This document shows, piece after piece, positions 45,517-58,519 of a DNA stretch of 64,000 nucleotides. Position numbers and translations under genes: made by a program. The DNA comes from Nectonema munidae. Lineage: Eukaryota; Nematomorpha; Nectonematoida; Nectonematidae. Positions within the stretch are counted from its first letter, which is position 1. Each line of letters opens with the position of its first letter. The stretch is from contig JAUIRK010000896.1 of assembly GCA_030549495.1 (NCBI GenBank), forward strand, positions 851,501-915,500. Reading direction: 5' to 3'. A model generated the notes under the pieces. The model did no database searches. It was given only the letters and a program-made list of their open reading frames with translations, and was not told the origin of the DNA.

Positions 45517-45574
45517 AATTAATTTACCTTTATTATGTAAGTTGAATTAAATTGGAAAAAATAACAGATTTTAT

Positions 45575-45938
45575 TTTGCTATTGTTGATTGGATAAAAAG
45601 ATTTTAACAATACATCATGTCAAAAAATTGTTATCAATTGAAAAATTGGAAAAAAGAGAAAAATTAAAGGGTGCAATGCCAAATTAATAGCTCTAATTTG
45701 GTATCTGGGCTTAGCATTTGAAATTACCATACTTTTAAAAATGTTCAACTACTACATTTTTTACAAAGGGCGATTAAGAAAAAAATGTGTGAAGAATTTA
45801 CCTGGATAATAAGAGTGTGCTAAAAAATTAATTCACAGTGATTGGAGTGAAGAAGAATTCGTTAATAAAGTAATCTCACTTGACAACAACACAACGGATA
45901 GAAGCGCTAAGATACTCTTAAATAAAATATTTATTTAG
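45575..45938 (+). pseudogene. Degenerate reading frame, unidentified
   Basis: A single frame free of stops for about 77 codons contains LSIEKLEKKRKIKG, LIALIWYLGLAFEI and FYKGRLRKKCVKNLPG. It then meets two adjacent TAA codons and continues as ECAKKLIHSDWSEEEFVNKV and LDNNTTDRSAKILLNKIF to TAG at 45936-45938. The composition suggests former protein-coding DNA, probably a transposon, but no family is recognisable. Confidence 0.3.
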
Positions 45939-46159
45939 TTGTAATATATAAGCTTTTATTAATATATATAGCGAATATCAAAAATTTTTCATTTTGACTT
46001 TGTTACATTTTGTAAAATTAATATAGGCATTTAAAAATGATATTGATTACCTTTAACATCTGTGCCTAAAAAATTTTAGAATGAGATTTAAATTTTATTT
46101 TTTTTTGTAGCTATCAACTAATCCGCTAAAAAAATATTCTTCTGTATTTAGACAAATTG

Positions 46160-46245
46160 TATTGACAAAATGAGGATTCGAACCCAGAAATTTATCTATC
46201 TAATATAGACTGCGCATATTACTCACAGAGAGAAAAGTTAGTATG
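46160..46245 (-). mobile_element. tRNA-like fragment (SINE head)
   Basis: The minus strand carries GGGTTCGAATCC (46184-46173), an excellent polymerase III B box, with an A-box-like GAGTAATATGCGCAG upstream. It does not fold as a complete tRNA. It is probably a SINE head. Confidence 0.4.
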
Positions 46246-46889
46246 CAAACAATTAGTCGATTTATGGACAATAACCTTTACTGATCATATTAGTAAAACG
46301 TACTAAGGTATAGATTAGTATCACTTACTAATGAGACTAGTAATATTTACAATTAAACTAATAAACAGAAGCACCACAAATGACTTCAAAGAAATAATTT
46401 TTTTTAAACAGCACCAAAATCGAAAGCATTCAAAGGAATATATTTCCTAGAAAACTTTATTCTGCAGCCTAAAAAATTTCCTTTTTAATCAAAAGATTAA
46501 ATTCACTTTTTCTCATTCCTCATAAAGTAGTAAACTGTAAGATATATTTTAAAATTTTTGCTAATTGACTATTTTTTGGCAAAATTTTTAAACAACGGCA
46601 TTCTTTTTATTTAGTATATTTTATTTCAAATGTTTTTTTTTAAATTTTTTGAATAATGTCCAACTTTTTCTACAAAATTAATCTACTAGTTAAAAGAGAA
46701 AGAAATTCAACATTTATAGACTAAGTTCAAAATAAATTCTGCATCAATTTTTAAAAATTTTGTAAACACTCATAAAATTCAAAGTCGGAAATAATCGAAG
46801 AAAAAATTGAAATTAGAATTTAATAATTATGTAGCTAAGTCATTTTTAAATTTATTCTAAAGCCTCGGTTCCACCACTATGGTCTAGTT

Positions 46890-47272
46890 CAGGGGTCCCC
46901 AAAGTGGTCGATATCGATAACTGGGGTCTATATAAGAGTTGTCTATGGGTCGAAAGAGGGTCGGTTAATGCCATGGAGAATCAATTGAACAAGAATGGAG
47001 ATAGTCTTATTGAAATGTGAATTTCAGTCATGATCAAATATTATTATTATTCTGAGAAAATAATATATAATTTTTATATATTTTATATAATATATAAATA
47101 TATTGAAATTTATACTAAAAGAAATACAGCTATGATCAAATATGTATTAAATTGCACATCATCGGAAATGTCAATAATCTTTTAATGTTTTTATTAAACT
47201 TGTCTGGGGGGTCGATAAGAAGGCAAATAATCTATGAAGGGGTAGACGGGTTAAGAAGTTTGCAGGACAATG
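46890..47272. mobile_element. Non-autonomous hAT, 383 bp
   Basis: Begins CAGGGGTCCCCAAAGTGGTC; the complement of the right end begins CATTGTCCTGCAAACTTC, both of the common hAT CAGGGGTCCCCAAAC type. The flanking octamers are GTCTAGTT (46882-46889) and GTCTAGCC (47273-47280), a six-of-eight match to a target-site duplication. No coding capacity. Confidence 0.7.
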
Positions 47273-47280
47273 GTCTAGCC

Positions 47281-49190
47281 GGACCCACAACGAAAAATTA
47301 GCCCACAACTAAAAATATTATCCTATATATGTATAACTTGGGAAAAAAATGTATGTATCGTTTTTTTTATATATTTATATAGGAAACGAATTAAATCAGT
47401 TGTATTCATTTTTTCTTAAAAAGTTTAGCTATGACTACCATTGAAACGTCATGAAAATAGCTAATTTTTTCATTTTTCTAAAAAAAAATTTATTTGATAA
47501 TAATTTGTTGTGATTTAATTTTACAGTCAATGAATTTGGAGATTATTATTTGGTTTTTATTTACAAATTTAAAAGTGAATAATTTTTACGGATATGTAAT
47601 AATAATATAAAACAAGAGATTTAAGTCATTACGGGAACAAAATAAAAAAAAAATTGATATCATCAAAAAGCTAATCTATTAAAATGTTTACAATCAGCAT
47701 TAGTGTCAACAATAGTGTCTGAATAAAAATATTTATACGCCACGCAAGAGACTAATAACACTCATGTAGTGTTTTTGATTTCTCTATAAAGTAGTATAAA
47801 GTAATTATCTTTAGAAATGAGAAATTTGATCAAGAATCGGGATTTTATTAGAGAAAATAGAACAAAAGATAAAAACACCCGGATGGATACGCGAAAAGTA
47901 GGACTCGTCTTTATTAAAAAAAACTAAAAAAAAAAAACTAAAGCATTTAGTGAAACATATTTGAAGTATAACGCTTTTTTCCAAGTTCGATTCAATAGAA
48001 ACATTTTTCTGACGTTCAAAATATGTTCGCTATATGAATAACAAAGGGTATGGAATAAAACTAGAAAATAGAAAAAAAAATAAATAAATTTCTCACATCT
48101 CAGGTGTATTTTCTCGAAAATCAAGAAGATTAAAAAACCTTGAAGTCTCGAGAAACGAGATTCAAATAATCTTGGAACTCAATTATTTCAGAGCAAAGTT
48201 TTAGAAATTTTTACTGAAAAAAATTTATTGAAGAAAACTTTTTTTACCTGTGTCAAGAATTTTGAGATAAAATATAAAGTAATGAAATTTTTTAATGATC
48301 TATATCTGTGATCTATTTATATAAGATGCATCCGTTTCATATTTAACTTCTTAAACATGAAGACTTCCTTTTTAACTTGGAGTTATGCATAAATTATGAT
48401 AATTTATGCTAATTATAGACTTAAAATATTCGTTGTTTTGAAATAAGGGAAATGATCACCCTTGGATACCCTATCCAAATAAAACATAACGTCCTCAATG
48501 TTTCAACGTTTTTTCAGTTAAAAAGACAAATAATGCTTATAAACGGGCGCCATTATTATGCCTCGATCTAAAATCCAATATAACACTTAAAATGTTCAAA
48601 GCTAAAAGCAACATGAATGATGGAGTTTGCTATTCCAGTTAAGCTAACATTATATATTCAAGATATTTAAAAAGTTTTATCCTTACATTTCATTATTTTT
48701 GATGAAAAAAAACCCTAATATGTAGTTGTCTAGCTATAGAGGGATAACATTTATTTTTCATAAACAAAAATGCAATATATTTTCTTTTCATATTTTTATT
48801 ACTATGTATACAATAAAACGTTTTCAAACCGAAATCAAATGAGGTCAACAAAAATGCCAGGTGGAGTTTTGTTTTACGCAAGTATATCAGAAAATTTGAA
48901 ATTAACAACTTGTTTTAAATGCTTTCATATCGTGTCCCTTTGTATTGAGGTCAAAAAGAGTATACGTACGATTTGTTTTACATATAATATACATTTGATG
49001 AAGGATATAATCAAAGTAAATTTAAATCTACCATATTTATTCATAAATAAGATAAGCATATGGGTTAGGGACATATCTTTTTTAACTTGAAAATCCTGTA
49101 GTGTTTTCCGATGAAAAATTTTGTTAGAAACTAAAAAATCCAATTTTAGCGTAAAATGTTCAAAAAACCTGGCGCGCACGGATAAAAAAC
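47281..49190. other. AT-rich sequence, no gene seen
   Basis: Frames at 47924-48124, 48693-48908 (minus) and 48770-49090 (plus) show no recognisable motif. Confidence 0.5.
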
Positions 49191-49252
49191 TAATTAAATA
49201 GTAGGGTCACTAACAAATAACTAAAGGTACACAAAAATATAAACAAAAATAT

Positions 49253-50949
49253 TTATTGATTCAAAACTATATTAAAAACGTATGAAAAACAAAAAGTATT
49301 AGTAGCTAAAAATTTGGATGTTAGATATTTATCAGAGCGTGAGTTTTTCACTATTTCTTCCATTTTTTTAACCCCACGTTCGGCAAAGATGTTTGTTCTA
49401 GGAATGTCAATTAATGAATTTTCAGAACTGAAAAATTTCAGGAAAGTGGATATGGCCTTCGTACAATTTTGTTCAACTATGGCTTGTTTTAGTTTACCAT
49501 AAGTCGAAACTTCAAATTTTTGGTCAGAAAACCAAAAGTCACACCAAGAAAATGAAATAAAACAACAAATTTTTTCGAGCTCTTCTCTCTTTTCAGGGAG
49601 TAAAAAATAAGCCATTAATTAAGGCATACAAGCCTCGTGAATTCCATCTGGCGTTGTGGAGAGATGGCAGTTTTTCTAGCTTATTTTGGGCCATTTGCCA
49701 GTTTCTTTATGGAACTTGAATGCCTCGCAGAGTTCGAACAAAAACTTGAAATCATTCCTCCAGGCAGTATTTTTGGAAGTTCCATAATGATGACAATCAG
49801 AAATATAATTTGATTCCAAGACTTCATAATTTTGAACTATTATATCAACGAAGAAATAATTCAAGTGAGGACTTTTGGTCGAACCGCCAAAGCTTGAATC
49901 CATGATATGTCTCAAAACCAAGTCCAAAACATGGTGTTGACATGGAATAAATTGTGGCTTGTCGTATCCCTTCTCGTTCATCACTCATTCACTGCTGTCA
50001 AAATTATACATAAGTTTCACCAACTCTTCAAAAATAACTTTAGAAGAACCATTTCTGCAAGTTAGTATTGCAAAATTGATTCTCCTTGGGCTATTTTGAA
50101 GACACACCACTTGATACTCTTTCTTTTTAATATTTTTCCCATCAAAATGTAAACAAAACACTTCCGATTTCAAAACCTCCATAAGCTTTTCTTTAACACT
50201 TTCAGAATCTTTAATAACCTTTTTCCACACCCCAACCTGACTCGGACTTTCAATATCAATTTCATCAAGTTACAGAGAACTAAATACAACTGAAACCTTT
50301 CTGGTAGACAAACAATGCTGTGTTACAAGCTTAGCGGCTGATTTCGTTGAGTTATACTTTTTCTTTGTTTCATTCTTTTCATCCAGGACAAATTCATCAT
50401 CACATTCAATTTCAGTGAGACTAGAACTTTCAGAACCATAGTTTGATTCAGCCAGAAAATATGAAGATGTGGATTCAGTATAAGACAATCTCGAAACTTT
50501 AACGCGCTTCGAAGGATGTATTGATGTGATGCTTGCCTCAGATCTTGTTGAATAACCTACTCTACCCGCTGTTGCAATGTGGGTGTGATAAAGGGCTTTA
50601 TCCTCTGAACTCAGCCAAAAACCGTCAGCTTTAGTCATATCAAGCAAACTTTTCATCTCCTTCTCGAATTTTTCAGTCTTTCTTTTCCTGTACTTTTTAT
50701 ACAAATCAATAACTTTTCCAACTTTCAACACCACTTGCTGATTGCAAATTTTTGGAAAGTCCAACTCATTCCAAATTTGACTTAATTCTGCTAAAATTTT
50801 AATCCTTGCTTTCTTACTATTCTGGCTCTCGAACAAGTTTAAATACCTTCCAATGATTTGTTTATTAGTTGGCATTTTAGAGAAACCAGATAAACATGTA
50901 GTTTCAAGAGGAATTTCTGGCCTTCTCTTAACAGAATTTTTATTACTCA
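49253..50949 (-). pseudogene. Selfish transposase-like gene (HFDGK / CQHH family), broken
   Basis: Decayed copy of a multicopy arthropod gene family of unknown function that I recall from repeated copies in aphid and crustacean genomes. The N-terminal part (50949-50270, about 225 residues) has VLKVGKVIDLYKKYRKRK, then LLDMTKADGFW and ATAGRVGY, the family's basic region. Downstream are EVFCLHFDGKNIKKKEY, where HFDGK resembles a DDE/RNase H-type first Asp, and FIPCQHHVLDLVLRHIMD. Later come FELCEAFKFHKETGKWP, the phrase LPSLHNARWNS and ISFSWCDFWFSDQKFE. About four breaks interrupt it, so it is not functional. Probably transposon-derived; the superfamily is not certain. Confidence 0.6.
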
Positions 50950-53900
50950 TTTTATTGAAATAAATTGTTTTCTGAAAAAAAACATTCAAATTTTATGAAA
51001 AAGATTAAAAATATGATTATGAAGAGAAAAAAACATTACGCGAAAGAAAAAAAGACAAAAACGAATGAATCAATATAATTAAATAAGAGAAGTAATGAAT
51101 GAATATTCAGACAGCGATGCGCGCTATCTTTTTGGCGCTAAAATGATCAAAAATTACATTTTTGTGAAACAAATGTTTCATCATATGGTGTGACAGAGTT
51201 TTTGATTTAAAAAAAAAGTCAAAAAGTTATATCCATAATATGGGTACATGTAGTATTCCCAGAAACAAATTACATTGAAAAAATTTAACAAAAAACTATT
51301 TACAATATGAAAAAGACATTAAAACAAGCTTTTTTTGATTGACATGTAGAAAGGATTTATGGTTTTTAATGCAGGAGAAGTCTAAAAGTTCTTTCAAAAT
51401 TCTACTTTGCGACTATACTCCCTCCTTGTCTATAGCAGAACCATAAAATTTTCAATGCTATCTCTGCTATAAACATGGCCACTCAACACGTATATACAAA
51501 GGGGATCTCCTGATTGCTCAAAATCACTATCACTCATATTAGATAGTTAGTACCTATAAAAAAGATGATACAAAACTTATATATTTTATATTTTGGAAAA
51601 GTGGCACTTTTTAATTTAGTTGATTTTTTCGGTCATTACCTGCAATAAATTAAAATTTTAGCATATTCGAATAAAGCTATGTCCAAATCTTCTTTATTTT
51701 TACTAAAAAAATTAAAAAGTTTAAGTTTTTGCAAATATATTTTAGAAATGACATTATCTAAGCCTAAATATAGGCCTAAAAATCTCTATTATTCTTAACA
51801 GGGTTCGATTAGAAAATATACTATGAATCCTTTTTAAACAATCTAAATAACATAGAGATCATTAAAAATTGCCTCTCCATCTCTTTTCAAAAAGACAATA
51901 ATTTTTACCCTGTTGTCTCCCCATTTCATTATTTCAAATCAAGCACGGAGCTAACTTTATTAAAAAAACGTTGTCTCTCTTTTTGATTGGTTGTTTGATA
52001 TCTTCTCACTTTCGAGTGCTATAAGGATAGTGACTAAAAATATGAGAGGTTGTCTCCCGTTTCCAACTTATTGAGCTTAACATATGATTAAGTTTTCCAA
52101 AACTCAATATATGAAATTAGTTCACATTTTTTAAATATTTTTTCCATTTCAAATGATATAACCAACGAATAAAATATATTTTTTAATGAACTATTATGAT
52201 ATGATAGATTAAAAATATTTTAATTGCTTATATAATAAACAATATATACAACAAATCTTAAATGTAATTATTTACTTAAACAATAATAATGTTAAAAATT
52301 AAGACAATCCAATAAAAAATATATTAAAAGTTTAAAAGTCAATGATAACAATCTAACTAATTAACTATCAAAACTTATAACCTAATTTATAATTTAAAAA
52401 AAGCTTATGTTAATAGAATCAAAGGTAAAATAAATAATGAATAATAATTACAGTATATATATAATAATAAAAAAATTCCAATATTACGATACATATGAGC
52501 TCAAAATTGAAAAAGATATTTTTCTTTGTTTAAAATTTTTTAGATATTTTAATTAGATATAAGAATACATTTTTAACCAAAGTATTCTTAAAATTAGTTT
52601 AGAGACTCTATTTTCAAATAGATGATATCTTGAAAATTGTATATCTTGATTTAGTTATATGATCTAGATTCTAGAGGTACTTTTTAACCAAAATTATAAT
52701 TAACTATCAAATAACTAAATTAAAAATCTAGGATCCTAAAAAACCAGGCCACTATAAATTTAATGTTTTCACCTTAGTGATTCTGAGACGTTTTTGCGCT
52801 TAAAATAAATTTGAAAATGTGTTGATATATTTAACAGAATGATTAGAGATACGTCATGCAATATACCTTCTAGAAGATCTGAATGGACCATGGCAATTTG
52901 AACAAATTTTCTAGATATTGCTACTCATAATTCTTCCATCTTTCTAAAAAATAATTCGCCTTCTCAGTTTCCTTGTGTTAAAAAAGGAGGTAAAAATATT
53001 TTCTTATCAACGTGGCTTTAAGTTTATCAGAAGAATCGATGAAATTAAAATCGTCCAATGCAAGGATTCGTCCTGTTATAAAAGAAGGTTTAGCAGCTCA
53101 TGGCCATGAATCTTTTTCCTTTTGACATTCCAATTCAGAGGTTCATAATGTAGCTACATACAGGAGGTTCAGATAAAAGTTGTAAGTCTCGGAGTACAAG
53201 GAAATGCGCGAACGGTTATAAAAACAATATGTAAAGTATATTCCAAAATTTTATGTGAAAATTTTGAATATTTTTTCGTAATAAATCTACTTTATATCAA
53301 TTTTTCTTATATTAGTCAAGGGAAATATATCGTAATTTTTAGATTTCAATAAATGATATTAGGTTATAAGCTTTTTTTGTGAAAAAAAAATAAAAAACGG
53401 ACTGAAACAGAGATAAAAATAAAAAACAAGCTTGAGGCAAAAACTTCAATTAAAAAAAGGTTTTTCCAACAAAAATAATCCAAATATATATTCGTACCTC
53501 TCAGGTCAGGGTGATCTATACTATAGAGTGTATCATGAAAAAACAAAGATACCGGTAAACTTATATTTAGATGGCGTTAATCCTATACCTGTAGTAATAA
53601 AATTTACTTATTTTGCAATTTTGAAAAGTGCATTTATTTAAGCACTGGTTAAATTAGCCTGTTAAGGAATTCAATTTTACATGTAATTTTATTATGTTTT
53701 TATGTAGAAGAATTACCTCTATTTTTTTTAGCTTTTATGATCGATGTGAAGTAAAACTCCTCATTCCGATGTGCGAAGGTAACTAAAAGTTATGCCACTC
53801 TTAACTTCGTTTTCTTGGTATAATGCTTTGGAGTCAAATTAATGCTACAATAAATCATTTTTTCATCACATTAGAATTTAATGTAGTCTGAATTTGAATC

Positions 53901-55507
53901 ATAGGTATAATTTTGTATTCATAAATTTCAGCTGGAACATCACATATTTTTCATAATCAAGGAGGATGTTTCAACTCAAAAAAGAAGAATGGGTTATAAA
54001 TCTATTTTCTTGAAAAATGAAATTTTTACATTTTCTCCAATCCCAGTGGGCGATTTATACAAAAAGATTTAGAAGCTCTGATATACGCAATGCTTTCAAT
54101 ACAGCGTGGATGGATCCCTCCATCATCTCAAATCGCGCTCACAAATCTTTTCCTCCATACAATATTTAATTCATAAGGTCAAGCCGCTCTCTCATTTTGG
54201 CCAGAGCGCTTATTTTTGCATTTAAAAGCTAAGCTTCTCCACGCGTCAATGAGGATGTATCTCAGATTTCTTCTAGCTAGTTCTCATCTCATTTATCCCC
54301 TTCTTGACTTTGTCTAAACGCACACATATGTTTTCCCAATGTTTTTCGAATGATGTGATATTCCGCTTTGCCAGAATTTTCAACAAATCAACTAAGTCTT
54401 TTCTCTCCTACTCAAATGGATTGTGAGTTAAAATGCACAAAAACAAAGACACCTCAAAATTTGGAAAATCAAAAGCCGTAAACCAAAAGGCGTGAAAACC
54501 AATAGCCATAAAAAACAAATAATTCAAAATTTTAAACTTAAAATTTTTATTAAATTATTTTATTTCTCAATAAAAATTTTCAATTTTTCATCAACTTTAC
54601 AATGAGGCTTTTTTTTTTTAACTATTTTTGTTTGTTTTTTATCAAGACATAAACACTACTTCAGATTAAATTATTTTATTTTTTTAGATACATAAAGTTT
54701 CAGGGATCTTTTAGAACAAAATATTTTTTTGAATAAAGTTTTTCTAAGTTCTACGTTATTGTTCCCATTTACTTGAAATTTCATATATAGATACTCTAAA
54801 AATTCCAACATGTATTCGAACAAATTTTATACTCTCTGAATATTTTTGTCTCATTCTAAAAGATTTCAAATCTAAAAAATATTAGATCATGATTTTTGGC
54901 ATGTTAGCAATTTTTTAAGTACTTTATTTCAAAGATTTTAGATTGATCTTAAATGACTTCTTTAAGTCAAAATGCCCAAGAACTGAAACCAAAAATCTAA
55001 AATGCCTGGCATTAAATAAGTTAAAAAAATAAAATTTTCCATAGTAATCTATATTAGTTTTTTTGCACGTCATAAAAATTTTAACAACTTTTTTTAAATA
55101 GTAAGCCTAAGATTATATCCCCAAAATGGTAAGTCTTTAGTCTATCAATTTTGTTTGGTTTTGAAAATCAATTTTTCCTAGTTTTGAATAGTCTACAACG
55201 TTATAGCATCATAAAGAAAAGATGCTTTTTATGTAATATGTTAAAAAGCTATGTGCTGGTGAGCTTTTTGACCGATACGGAAGTAAATAATAAGAAGAAT
55301 TTCATAAATAGTTTCTGTGTCACTTTAGGCACACCTTTTGCATTGCGTGTCCCATTATATTCAGTTAAACATTTATATATTGAATATAAGCGTATATTCT
55401 ATCATTGTATATATCTTTTAAGAAGAAAATTAAAGAAACATATGTATACAGATTCGCACGGCTGTTCTTTTTACCGATCGGTCAATATCGAACAAATTCC
55501 ACTTTTC
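50950..55507. other. AT-rich sequence, no confirmed gene
   Basis: 4.5 kb without a feature I can support. A splice-bounded frame near 53511-53555 (GDLYYRVYHEKTKIP then GTAAAC) is suggestive only. The frame at 55151-55531 has no known motif. Strong A/T homogeneity at 52100-52560. Confidence 0.45.
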
Positions 55508-56026
55508 AATAGAAATATAGATATTTTCTAATATAGATTAAAAATTTTCGGCAGATGGTCTAGTGATAAGAGCGTGAGGTCTCGATCCAGAAAAAAACAA
55601 AAAAACATTTAAAAAAATGGAATCCAAAAAAAACAATACAATAACGCTATATAAAGAGCAGCAAGCACCTCAATCCCCATTATTTCATATTCTCACTTAA
55701 ACTCTGTACAACACAATTTTCGTACCCTCTCTCCTAGCCCCCTTTTCTCGCAATACTCAAGCAGTGAGGACTAACGCTGACGAGACGTTTCACATTGAGA
55801 AAGACGCCCGAAACGAGCTTATGGATTCAGCAAGGACTCAACAGGCTATTATGGATGAGCTAGCCCGCCGCATCGATGATATCGTCACTGATATGAAGGA
55901 AATAAAGAAGCCTGTTTCTTCTAACACTGCCTCTAGTTCCACAGTTGTACTTGATTTTCCTGCCAGTAAGTCAAACACTAAAAAAAATAGAAATGTAGAT
56001 ATTTTCTAATATAGATTAAAAAATTT
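55508..56026 (+). mobile_element. Inserted cassette between 41-bp direct repeats
   Basis: A 41-bp sequence beginning AATAGAAATATAGATATTTT (55508-55548) is repeated at 55985-56026 with one substitution and one extra A. Between them are a tRNA-like head (GATGGTCTAGTGATAAGAGC, 55553-55572) followed by A-runs, a TATA-like CTATATAAAGAGC, a pyrimidine-rich leader, and a G+C-richer frame. The frame (55764-55980) contains ADETFHIEKDARNELMDSAR and MDELARRIDDIVTDMKEIKK. The frame resembles the start of a retroelement gag (coiled-coil). It is treated as a fossil fragment. Confidence 0.5.
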
Positions 56027-56546
56027 TAAATAAAAATATACATTTTATTCAAAGTGACTTATAACTTTAAGACTTAAAGTAACCTAATTTAGAAAATTTA
56101 TGTTATATACCATGTATATAGACATGAAACTTGGTATGATTTAAAATAAAATTTGTGGTTTTTTTCATAAAACGCTCCTAAAAATTTCCTCAAATAATTG
56201 ATACTATAATCTAATTTTGCCTAATTATATAATATGCTCTCATAATCAGATTTCAGTTTCTGATAGTAAATTTTCTAAATTTTTATACCATGAATCAGTT
56301 TTGGTGTTAAAAACTACCATAATTCATTTTTAATCTCGGCTTTAAAAATTATGCTATTTCCCATGAATGTCAATCAATTTTGGTGTTATATCTAAAATAA
56401 TTGTGTAAAAAAAGCCTTAAATCTGAAATAAATGTATACCCTCAAACAAAATTTCATAAAAAAGAGACAAGCTCGCTTTTTTCTGCTCGCTCATCATTAA
56501 TTAAAAAATAATTGTTCCAACAAAGAGTACCATCCAAACTTTTAAT

Positions 56547-56826
56547 TTAGTGATTTTCATTACCCACAGGAGATGAAACAAAATCAACCTCCTCGAATAA
56601 ATTTTCAATGTTTTCAATATTCAAGGCCTCCAACCCAAAGTCATCAAGGTTTAGTTCAACTTCATTGAAGTCTAACACATTCCAGTCATTTTGGGCGAAA
56701 CCTTGAACTTCCAGGTTAGAGTCACGCGATGTATGGAACACATTCATCCAGGATGTCCAATTCTATATCCTGATCAGCATTTTCGCTTTGAAAAAGTGCA
56801 AAAATATTGAAATCGTCAGGTTCCAT
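56547..56826 (-). pseudogene. Acidic protein-like frame, unidentified
   Basis: From an ATG at 56826, MEPDDFNIFALFQSENADQD leads into DIELDILDE. An overlapping frame then continues NVFHTSRDSNLEVQGFAQND and LDDFGLEALNIENIENLFEE to a stop at about 56547. The strongly acidic, Asn/Leu-rich make-up recalls activation domains or the N-termini of some transposases. The two frames imply either one frame change or an unrecognised intron. Confidence 0.3.
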
Positions 56827-57209
56827 TTGTAAAGACACTTGATTGTAATTATATATTTTTGAGAAAGTATATAAAAGAAATAAAATTATAATATTCATTA
56901 CCTGAATAAAAGCCGAAAAAATATACGAGCTATAAACGCTGAAAGAAATATATTGTGAAATATACTGATAAATCAATAGAGTATCAGTAAGCTATTGTTA
57001 CAAAGTTATGAGATGATTTTTATCATCAATACCTTTTGACATTGCACACAGCCATGAAATGATACGTCACACATGTGGTTATAAATCAAAATCTCAACTT
57101 GAATTTGGCTGTTGAATATAATTATCATCGATGCAATGGTATAGGCCTTTTTTCATGGTAGCACACTATTGAGTTATTTAATTTTTCTTGGCACACCTTT
57201 TACAAAAAA

Positions 57210-57368
57210 TTAATATTTTTTATTCATAAAGCCTTTTTTTTCCAAACGTTAAATGTAAAAAATCGTTATAACATATAATAAACATATTTTTTATGATAAA
57301 GAAGATCATATAAGGAAAATTTTTATTCACATAAATAAAACATATTCGGTATTCAATATGGGTGGGGT
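57210..57368. repeat. Repeat shared with 60843-60958
   Basis: TATTCATAAAGCCTTTTTTT followed by AAGGAAAATTTTTATTCACA, AATAAAACATATTCGGTATT and CAATATGGG. The same phrases recur at 60843-60958 beside the stop end of the ZBED-like hAT transposase. This is probably the 3' terminal region of a second copy of that transposon. Confidence 0.6.
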
Positions 57369-58160
57369 ATATCTATACCAGGAGGCGCACATCCGGGGGC
57401 CGAGGTGGGGCGACCGCCCCCCCCCCCCTCCCCCAATGTGTTTTCAGGGGGGCGAAAATGACCTTCGCCCCCCCCCCCCCCCCCCCCCCCCCCAATAATT
57501 TTCTATAAGTAAGAGTTGCTTCTCTTTCTGTCTCCTTTGTTTTTCTCTTCCGCTTTCTCTGCTAAAACCCAATCATTCACTCAAGCTCTTATTCAAGCTC
57601 TCTTCTTTCATTCAAGCCCTCTTCTCTTGTTAAGCTCTCCTATCTCACTCAGCTTTCTTCTCTCCGATGACGTAGCTAGGCTGGGCATGAGGGGCCGTGC
57701 CCACACTCCTACGTACCGCATGATGCCCCCATGCATCTTATGCGATATCAGTTTTTGAAAATTTCTCCAATGAAAGGATCAAGAAAGTAAAGTTACATTT
57801 TGTAACATTTGAAAACTTTTAATTTTTTCAATAGTTATTTGGGAATGAATATTTTGACTATCTATTCAGTTTAAAAGCAAGAATGCTCTATTTGATTAAT
57901 ATTTGAGCAGAGATATTTTTTATAAAGTTCGATTGTTAAATTTTATAAGTAACACTGTACATAATTAATTAAATTTTTTTTTTTAGGAAAATTTGTTGAT
58001 TATTATAATAAAAATATAATATCGAAACAAAATTTTCAAAAAGCAGTTGTTTAAAATGTGCTTGATCTATTTATGACAGCTGTCAGAATTTTATCTGTAG
58101 ACAAATTTTCAAAAAAACGAAATGATTTTCTTTTCTCGTATACTTTGATTTATGTTAGTT

Positions 58161-58519
58161 TGGTCCTCGGACATTTCGCCACATTATTTTCATAAGACAG
58201 TTCGTCCCATGGACAAATTCGCCCCATTATTTTCATAAGACAGTTCGTCCCATGGACAATTCGCCCCATTATTTTCATAAGACAGTTCGTCCCATGGACA
58301 ATTCGCCCCATTATTTTCATAAGACATTTTGTCTCATGGACAATTTAAAAAAATTTAGAGATAAAATAATTAATTTGAAATAATTTAATAGAGATAAAAT
58401 AAACAAGAATATAAAATTTTTTAATAATTTTACACATAATAAACAGAGATGGATGAAACAAATAGCTTATGAGAAGTCTATGGGGCGAATTATCTATGGG
58501 GCAAAATGTCTTTTGACCA
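58161..58519. mobile_element. TGGTCC element with 42-bp minisatellite
   Basis: The left end TGGTCCTCGGACATTTCGCC and the complement of the right end TGGTCAAAAGACATTTTGCC form inverted repeats. TTAGTT flanks both sides (58155-58160, 58520-58525), a possible target duplication. Four copies of a 42-43 bp unit (ATTATTTTCATAAGACAG, then TTCGTCCCATGGACAATTCG) run from 58176 to 58345. The same head occurs at 18263. No coding sequence. Confidence 0.65.

Noticed and set aside
57516-57758. 80-residue Ser/Leu-rich frame
   Set aside because: It is a translation of a CT-rich stretch plus a hAT-like terminus inside a transposon; no homology.
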